This document shows positions 6,368 through 10,068 of a stretch of DNA of 10,068 nt, one piece after another. Within the stretch, counting starts at the first letter, position 1. Every line of letters begins with the position of its first letter. Origin of the DNA: an uncultured Collinsella sp. (GTDB taxonomy: Bacteria > Actinomycetota > Coriobacteriia > Coriobacteriales > Coriobacteriaceae); NCBI GenBank assembly GCA_905204635.1, contig CAJLAN010000043.1, positions 1 through 10,068 of the forward strand. Direction: 5' to 3'. The notes beneath the pieces were generated by a model. That model had not been told where the DNA came from and searched no databases. It saw only the letters and a list, made by a program, of their open reading frames with translations. The position numbers and the translations under genes are program-made.

Positions 6368-7552
6368 TCACATCTTTCGCAAATAATTCAATTGAAACAC
6401 AACTACCATCATAATTGAAAATACACCAAGTCCTGTAACGAGAATTGAGAACATCGCGATGCTCGTGAACAGCGAAACAAGGAGTGTTGAAATAACAACA
6501 GCAACCGATTGCAAAGACTCCCTAATTGAAAACAGGCTTATCGATTCAGATTCGTCTCTCGCCAAATCCTGCAGCGATGTTATGAGAAGCACATCTTGAA
6601 TGGCGTTTCCGGCACCGACGATAAAAAGGAAAATAAACGATATCCCAGACGCATAGCGATAGCCAAACGCCAGATACGCACCGAGCGCAAGATACGTCAC
6701 AAAACAATATGATTTAACGCAATCGGAACCACTAATTAAACGACCATATATTGTATTTCCGAACAACAGTCCGATTGTAAGACTACTCTGAAGGAATCCG
6801 TATTGTATCGATGACGAGTCAAATTGCAATTGCGCAATAGCTGGCAAAAGAGAATTCAGAGAGCCGAATGCCACACCACTAGAAATATCGATTAATAGGA
6901 AACCAATTGCCAAGTGCTTCGCGCTAAGATCACTAAATGCAGTCCTGTTTTTTTCATTTTTGCTTATCCCCTCTTTATCATTAACCTCGATAACCGACGG
7001 AACATCTCGCAGCAACCAGAACGACGCGGCAAAAGAAAGCGCGTCTAATGCAAGAACAGCCTCCGCCCCAAATTGAGCGACAACAAAACCGCCGGCAACT
7101 GGCCCCAGAACCATCATCAAATTCTGCAGAAACCCAAACGAATTATTAATTACGTCGCGATTGATACTATTCGTATTGGCTCTTAACAACGAGTAAAAGC
7201 AGGGCATTTCAACCGTTCGGCAAAGCGATACCGCGCACGTAATAGCAAACATACTCCATTTACTATCAACAAAAATATAGCAAACGAATAATCCCGCGCG
7301 AATTAAGTCTGCCAATCTCATGGCCTGCAGTGTCCCGATACCCATCTTCTGAGGCAGCTGCGCGAGCGCAACTGAAAACAGAGAGGGGGCAAATCTGCAG
7401 CAGACCATCAAAGCAGTTGCAGAAACATCGTGAGTTACCTCGTAAATCAGCATTGGCAAAGCAATATTCGCACACCAATTGCCTATTTCGCTTATCCCTC
7501 TAGCAATATATAGGACCCGAACCGGACGGCTAGCTCTCAATACCGTGAACAT
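6368..7552 (-). CDS. MFS transporter, probable exporter of the operon's product
   Basis: This integral membrane protein of 394 residues has about twelve hydrophobic segments and belongs to the major facilitator superfamily, drug/siderophore exporter type (EntS-like). Recognisable parts are the N-terminal RVLYIARGISEIGNW with IALPMLIYEVT, and VLGPVAGGFVVAQFG in the fifth-helix region. The usual loop motif between helices 2 and 3 (GxLaDrxGrk) is degenerate here. It has no peptidase or ATPase domain, so it would not cleave a leader. The ATG at 7552 is chosen; a GTG one codon earlier (7555) is equally possible because GAGG lies 6 to 9 bases upstream of either. The start lies inside the end of the DUF2087 gene and the next gene starts 7 bases after the stop, so it is co-translated in the operon. 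Export of a modified peptide is inferred from position. Confidence 0.9.
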   Translation of the reverse strand: MFTVLRASRPVRVLYIARGISEIGNWCANIALPMLIYEVTHDVSATALMVCCRFAPSLFSVALAQLPQKMGIGTLQAMRLADLIRAGLFVCYIFVDSKWSMFAITCAVSLCRTVEMPCFYSLLRANTNSINRDVINNSFGFLQNLMMVLGPVAGGFVVAQFGAEAVLALDALSFAASFWLLRDVPSVIEVNDKEGISKNEKNRTAFSDLSAKHLAIGFLLIDISSGVAFGSLNSLLPAIAQLQFDSSSIQYGFLQSSLTIGLLFGNTIYGRLISGSDCVKSYCFVTYLALGAYLAFGYRYASGISFIFLFIVGAGNAIQDVLLITSLQDLARDESESISLFSIRESLQSVAVVISTLLVSLFTSIAMFSILVTGLGVFSIMMVVVFQLNYLRKM

Positions 7553-7811
7553 CACGATTAACCTCGTATTTCAGGCCTCGCTCATCCCTTAATAGGAATC
7601 CATAATCAACCAAGTACCGCCTCAACACGGCATAATCAGGATAGAGCTGTGACAGCACACGATTAACCTGAAGCTCCGTATAACTTGTATTTAATTCAAA
7701 GAAAGAGACGGCCCATAGCAGCATGATTCTTTTATAGCTTTCCTTTTTTGGAATTGAAACCAGCTCGCCATTCTTGAGAAATCGTTTTTTAAAGTCTATT
7801 AGCTCATCCAT
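7530..7811 (-). CDS. DUF2087 domain protein, possible operon regulator
   Basis: This 93-residue protein matches the DUF2087 pattern over nearly its whole length: RFLKNGELVSIPKK at 10-23, YTELQVN at 44-50, DYAVLRRYLVDYGFLLR at 59-75 and GLKYEV at 79-84. DUF2087 is a small helical, winged-helix-like domain often fused to or found near transcription regulators; its biochemical function is not established. Here it stands alone as the first gene of the operon, with GGAGG six bases before the ATG, and its end overlaps the MFS gene by about 23 bases. Repeats upstream (7827-7857 and 7886-7905) may be binding sites. A regulatory role is an inference; a role as a peptide-binding accessory cannot be excluded. 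Confidence 0.85.
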   Translation of the reverse strand: MDELIDFKKRFLKNGELVSIPKKESYKRIMLLWAVSFFELNTSYTELQVNRVLSQLYPDYAVLRRYLVDYGFLLRDERGLKYEVNRDVHGIES

Positions 7812-7826
7812 TCACATCCTCCATTT

Positions 7827-7857
7827 CATACGCATCTAATACTAAAAATGCATACGC
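7827..7857 (-). promoter_or_regulatory. GCGTATG direct repeats flanking a -10-like sequence before the operon
   Basis: On the minus strand GCGTATG occurs at 7857-7851 and again at 7833-7827, 24 bases apart. Between them lies TTTTTAGTATTAGAT, an AT-rich stretch that can serve as a -10 region. The second copy ends 15 bases before the DUF2087 start codon, next to the ribosome binding site. The arrangement suits a repressor site over the promoter; no convincing -35 box is seen. Confidence 0.35.
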
Positions 7858-7885
7858 TTTAGGTCATCGCATTCGGCTTCTATAT

Positions 7886-7905
7886 TCGAACTAAACTCGA
7901 ACTAA
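7886..7905. repeat. Two tandem TCGAACTAA repeats, 11-base period
   Basis: TCGAACTAA occurs at 7886-7894 and 7897-7905, so the copies start one helical turn (11 bases) apart. They overlap the last codons and stop of the 79-residue gene and lie about 75 to 95 bases upstream of the DUF2087 start. Face-to-face spacing is typical of activator or repressor sites, so this may be an upstream operator for the operon. Chance duplication remains possible. Confidence 0.4.
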
Positions 7906-8130
7906 TCTAAATGATTTGCTCAAACACTCTTCGAAAGCTCGTTTTTCACTCTGAGTAAAACGCCCTTCCCAGTCAGTCCACGAACAGGAAGGCAACTCAC
8001 AGCGAGCGGAGTCGAAGCCCTCTGCCGTCGGTCGTTCAAAATGCACGACAACCTTTTCGATATCCCCATCTGTAATCAGGTCAGAATGAACGACCTCGGT
8101 ACCGTCTTCGAATGTCATATACGGGTACAT
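7891..8130 (-). CDS. Uncharacterised 79-residue protein
   Basis: This small soluble protein starts MYPYMTFEDGTEVVHSDLI and ends EECLSKSFRLVRV. I recognise no named domain. The N-terminus reads like a short beta-rich fold (TEVVHSD, EKVVVHFERP), followed by a Cys/Trp-containing middle (ARCELPSCSWTDWEG) and a C-terminal helix (SEKRAFEECLSKSF). The form recalls short proteins common in gut Coriobacteriia, but that is an impression. The ATG at 8130 is preferred because GAGGTGG lies 8 bases upstream; a longer in-frame reading to 8385 would overlap the divergent plus-strand gene and has no such support. It is 79 bases upstream of the DUF2087 gene on the same strand with no terminator seen between them, so it could share the transcript, although repeats in the gap suggest a separate promoter. 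Confidence 0.72.
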   Translation of the reverse strand: MYPYMTFEDGTEVVHSDLITDGDIEKVVVHFERPTAEGFDSARCELPSCSWTDWEGRFTQSEKRAFEECLSKSFRLVRV

Positions 8131-8304
8131 CACGTAAACCACCTCGCAATCGTAAATCCAGTTTAGCATCAAGCTATTGCACCAAAGACAGCAAGCCCCC
8201 TTGATGAGTTGATGGTATCTGTTAAATGTCACGTACGATTCACATCTGGTGGGTACCCTGATGGCTACACGAAACGAAGCAGATTTACACCGGGAGGACC
8301 CCGT

Positions 8305-9255
8305 ATGACAACCAAGTACACCGACGCGCCGCGCACGCGCGTCATGACGCCAGCATCGCTCAACAACGGCGTGCACGAGAACCATTCCATCGGACAGACC
8401 ATGGCCATCGCGCCCAAAAAGGGCCTGTTTGACGACATTTCCATTCCCCAGATCATCGCCGGCGCCGCAGCTGCCGCCACGAGCGTCGCACTTGCCTCCA
8501 AGATTGGTATCGCTGGTTCAGTAATTGGCGCCGCCGTGAGCTCGGTCATCACCGTTGTGTCATCGCAGGTCTACCGCCACTTTATCTCTGCCAGCGCCGA
8601 AGCCATCAAAGGTACGCACGCCGCCGTCGACTACCCCGCCGGCGCCTACGAGCCCGTTGAGTTTAATGCCGAGGAGCACCTGGGCGGCGCCGCGACTACG
8701 CAGGAGATGCGCCAGATTGCGGGGCGCGCGACCACGGCGCGCGTTGCTCCCGACAGCCTGCGCGCCAAGGCGGCGGCAGAGCGCAGTCAGACGCAAAAGA
8801 AGGTCATCGTCTTCTCGATCGCCATCGCCATCGTCGCGGTCATCGCCTGCGCCGGCGCCATCCTTATCACCACCGCCGGTGAGGGTCTGGGCGAGCGCCC
8901 CGAGCCAATCCTTTCGTCGCGCACGACGGAAAGCGATGCAAATGGCAACACCCAGTCGCAAGACCAGCAGGCACAGACGGACGGCACGCAAGACAGTTCC
9001 ACCTCTACCGATTCGTCCTCGAATACCCAAAACCAATCGCAGGGCGCCGATTCTTCTGTGAACAACAGCGGCGCGCAATCCGGCACGACCGACTCAAGCC
9101 AAACGACTGACGGTTCGCAGCCGAACACGGGAGGCCAGACGAGCGACACCACGTCGGGAACGGGCACAGCAGACAGCAACAACAGCAATTCGAGTGGCAC
9201 CACATCGGGCACGGCATCTGACAGTTCAAGCCAAGGCACGACATCGGACAACTAG
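8305..9255 (+). CDS. Membrane protein with long Ser/Thr/Asn/Gln-rich extracellular tail
   Basis: This 316-residue protein of unknown function begins MTTKYTDAPRTRVM. Residues about 46-88 form an Ala/Gly/Val/Ser-rich hydrophobic stretch, one long or two short membrane segments. A soluble stretch follows (about 89-165, ending in QTQKK), then a clear membrane helix at about 167-190 (VIVFSIAIAIVAVIACAGAI). From about 203 to the end the sequence is almost only Ser, Thr, Gly, Asn, Gln and Asp, a disordered low-complexity tail that could span the cell wall or carry O-linked sugars. No cell-wall anchoring LPXTG motif is present. GGGAGG seven bases before the ATG at 8305 fixes the start; an upstream in-frame TTG at 8209 has no such support. 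GC-rich codon use matches the chromosome, not the neighbouring operon. A terminator follows. Confidence 0.85.
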   Translation: MTTKYTDAPRTRVMTPASLNNGVHENHSIGQTMAIAPKKGLFDDISIPQIIAGAAAAATSVALASKIGIAGSVIGAAVSSVITVVSSQVYRHFISASAEAIKGTHAAVDYPAGAYEPVEFNAEEHLGGAATTQEMRQIAGRATTARVAPDSLRAKAAAERSQTQKKVIVFSIAIAIVAVIACAGAILITTAGEGLGERPEPILSSRTTESDANGNTQSQDQQAQTDGTQDSSTSTDSSSNTQNQSQGADSSVNNSGAQSGTTDSSQTTDGSQPNTGGQTSDTTSGTGTADSNNSNSSGTTSGTASDSSSQGTTSDN

Positions 9256-9285
9256 GCGCTGCATCCCCAGATAGGCAACCTGTAC

Positions 9286-9322
9286 AACGGGCGCGAATCG
9301 ATAGCGGTTCGCGCCCGTTTGC
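9286..9322 (+). terminator. Intrinsic terminator after the membrane protein gene
   Basis: Positions 9286-9297 and 9308-9319 form a perfect 12-bp stem with a 10-base loop, beginning 31 bases after the stop codon and ending in TTT. The U-tract is short, but the stem is strong and well placed for the plus-strand gene. Confidence 0.7.
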
Positions 9323-9353
9323 CTTGGGCGACGAGATGGCAAGCCCCGCGCGA

Positions 9354-9362
9354 TGGTAAGAT
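9354..9362 (+). promoter_or_regulatory. Candidate extended -10 promoter of the last gene
   Basis: TGGTAAGAT at 9354-9362 fits the extended -10 pattern TGnTAnnAT and lies 28 bases before the ATG at 9391, just after the terminator of the preceding gene. No good -35 box is found at 16-18 bases upstream. Confidence 0.35.
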
Positions 9363-9390
9363 GCTTTGGTGTGTAAAGAGGAGATTTGCC

Positions 9391-10068
9391 ATGAGCAAGA
9401 CAATAGTTACGCCCACGCTTTCGCTGGGCAACCACATCTATCTGTATCGCCTGCTGCGCGATGCGATTGGATGCGGCAAGCAAACGTTTATGACGCAGGT
9501 CGAGGAGGCACTCGCCGCTGGTGACATGGCCGCTTATGACCTGGGCTTCGAGTCCACGCGCGAGCTGCTCGAGGAGCTCGACGACTGCATTAAGCTGACC
9601 GTCTTTAAGGGCGGTCGCCTGTATGCCACGGTCATCGCCAACGAGGCCTGGGATGCCGCCCTTGCCAAGGGCGAGGACAAGCCCAAGGCTGCCAAGGGAG
9701 CCAAGCAGTCCTACAAAAAGAAAAAACGCGGCGAGAAGGACCTCAAGGCCGTGCGCCCCAAGCACGTTAAGCGTCCCGAGCCTGAAGCCATGGTTGAAGC
9801 CGTGCCAGAATCCGAGCCCGAGCCCGAGATCGAAGTCGCTATTGAGGTAACGGCAGAAGCCGAAACCGAAATCACCGCTACGACCGATCCCGAAGTCATA
9901 TCCGAGCAGGAAGCCACTGCGGAGCTCAACGAGGCTCCCAAGTCGACAGCAGAAGAAGCCGCTAGCCAACCTGAGGCGTCTGCGCTCCAAAACAGCGATG
10001 TCTTTGGCGGCGAGGCCGAGGACGATCAGCCCGACGATCAAGACACCACCGAGTCGACACCGGAGCCC
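9391..10068 (+). CDS. Protein with possible winged-helix (OST-HTH/LOTUS-like) N-terminus and charged tail, cut by the window end
   Basis: The frame is open from the ATG at 9391 through the last base, giving 226 residues so far. GAGGAG seven bases before the ATG supports the start. Residues about 10-95 form a compact domain (YLYRLLRDAI, VEEALAAGDM, YDLGFESTRELLEELDD, RLYATVIANEAWD) whose pattern of helices, a YxLGFxS turn and a terminal beta pair resembles the OST-HTH/LOTUS winged helix, a fold that binds RNA or partner proteins; this is an impression from sequence pattern only. Residues about 98-130 are Lys-rich (KQSYKKKKRGEK), suggesting nucleic-acid contact. From about 130 on the sequence is a low-complexity Glu/Pro/Ala/Asp-rich linker that may lead to another domain beyond the window. 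Codon use is that of the GC-rich chromosome. Function unknown. Confidence 0.8.
   Translation, partial: MSKTIVTPTLSLGNHIYLYRLLRDAIGCGKQTFMTQVEEALAAGDMAAYDLGFESTRELLEELDDCIKLTVFKGGRLYATVIANEAWDAALAKGEDKPKAAKGAKQSYKKKKRGEKDLKAVRPKHVKRPEPEAMVEAVPESEPEPEIEVAIEVTAEAETEITATTDPEVISEQEATAELNEAPKSTAEEAASQPEASALQNSDVFGGEAEDDQPDDQDTTESTPEP

Noticed and set aside
7812..7910. CRISPR-like or attachment-site repeats
   Set aside because: Only two copies of each 7-9 base repeat occur, without spacers of regular length, integrase or cas genes; regulatory sites are a better reading.
8209..8304. TTG start for the plus-strand membrane protein
   Set aside because: No ribosome binding site is seen for it; the ATG at 8305 has GGGAGG at good spacing.
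8131..8385. N-terminal extension of the 79-residue gene up to 8385
   Set aside because: It overlaps the supported start and ribosome binding site of the divergent plus-strand gene at 8305, and the internal ATG at 8130 has its own GAGGTGG.
9226..10041. Long minus-strand frame of 271 codons opposite the last gene
   Set aside because: Its translation is Gly/Leu/Arg-rich low complexity produced by the complement of the Glu/Pro-rich plus-strand gene, which has a good start and ribosome binding site. It also runs through the terminator region into 8305-9255.

Overview
The window looks like a chromosomal segment of a high-GC anaerobic actinobacterium of the Coriobacteriia, most like Collinsella. 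That is an inference from the NAD synthase, lactate dehydrogenase and aminotransferase sequences, the GC-rich codon use and the short GC-rich hairpins between genes. No 16S rRNA or other marker is present to settle it.

Layout. Positions 1-3727, all on the minus strand, hold housekeeping metabolism: the start of an L-lactate dehydrogenase gene, a PLP-dependent class I/II aminotransferase, and glutamine-dependent NAD+ synthetase (nadE). Positions 3861-7811 hold a compact minus-strand operon of visibly different composition. Two hand-counted 60-base lines give 21 G+C (6061-6120, operon) against 42 G+C (2521-2580, nadE). In transcription order the operon reads: DUF2087 helix-turn-helix-like protein, MFS exporter, N-terminal cobalamin-binding piece, radical SAM enzyme with PqqD-like C-terminal modules, a 36-residue peptide, and a strong intrinsic terminator. 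The genes overlap or are 7 to 13 bases apart. A 79-residue unknown protein (7891-8130) lies just upstream on the same strand. From 8305 the window returns to GC-rich plus-strand genes: a membrane protein with a long Ser/Thr-rich tail, then, after a terminator, a gene cut by the window end with a possible winged-helix N-terminus and a charged tail.

The main interest is the central operon. A radical SAM enzyme with a cobalamin-binding domain and PqqD-like modules, followed 13 bases later by a tiny acidic peptide with an ideal ribosome binding site, plus an exporter and a possible regulator, is the expected plan of a RiPP (ribosomally made, post-translationally modified peptide) pathway. The likely job is that the enzyme modifies the aromatic, Cys-containing end of the peptide and the MFS protein exports the product. 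None of this is proven from sequence alone. The peptide does not match a RiPP class I recognise.

One caveat: the cobalamin-binding domain is broken across two frames at an A5 run (minus strand, 5842-5846). One extra base there, or a -1 ribosomal slip, would rejoin it into a single enzyme of about 780 residues. The cluster may therefore be intact and recoded, recently inactivated, or affected by a sequence error.
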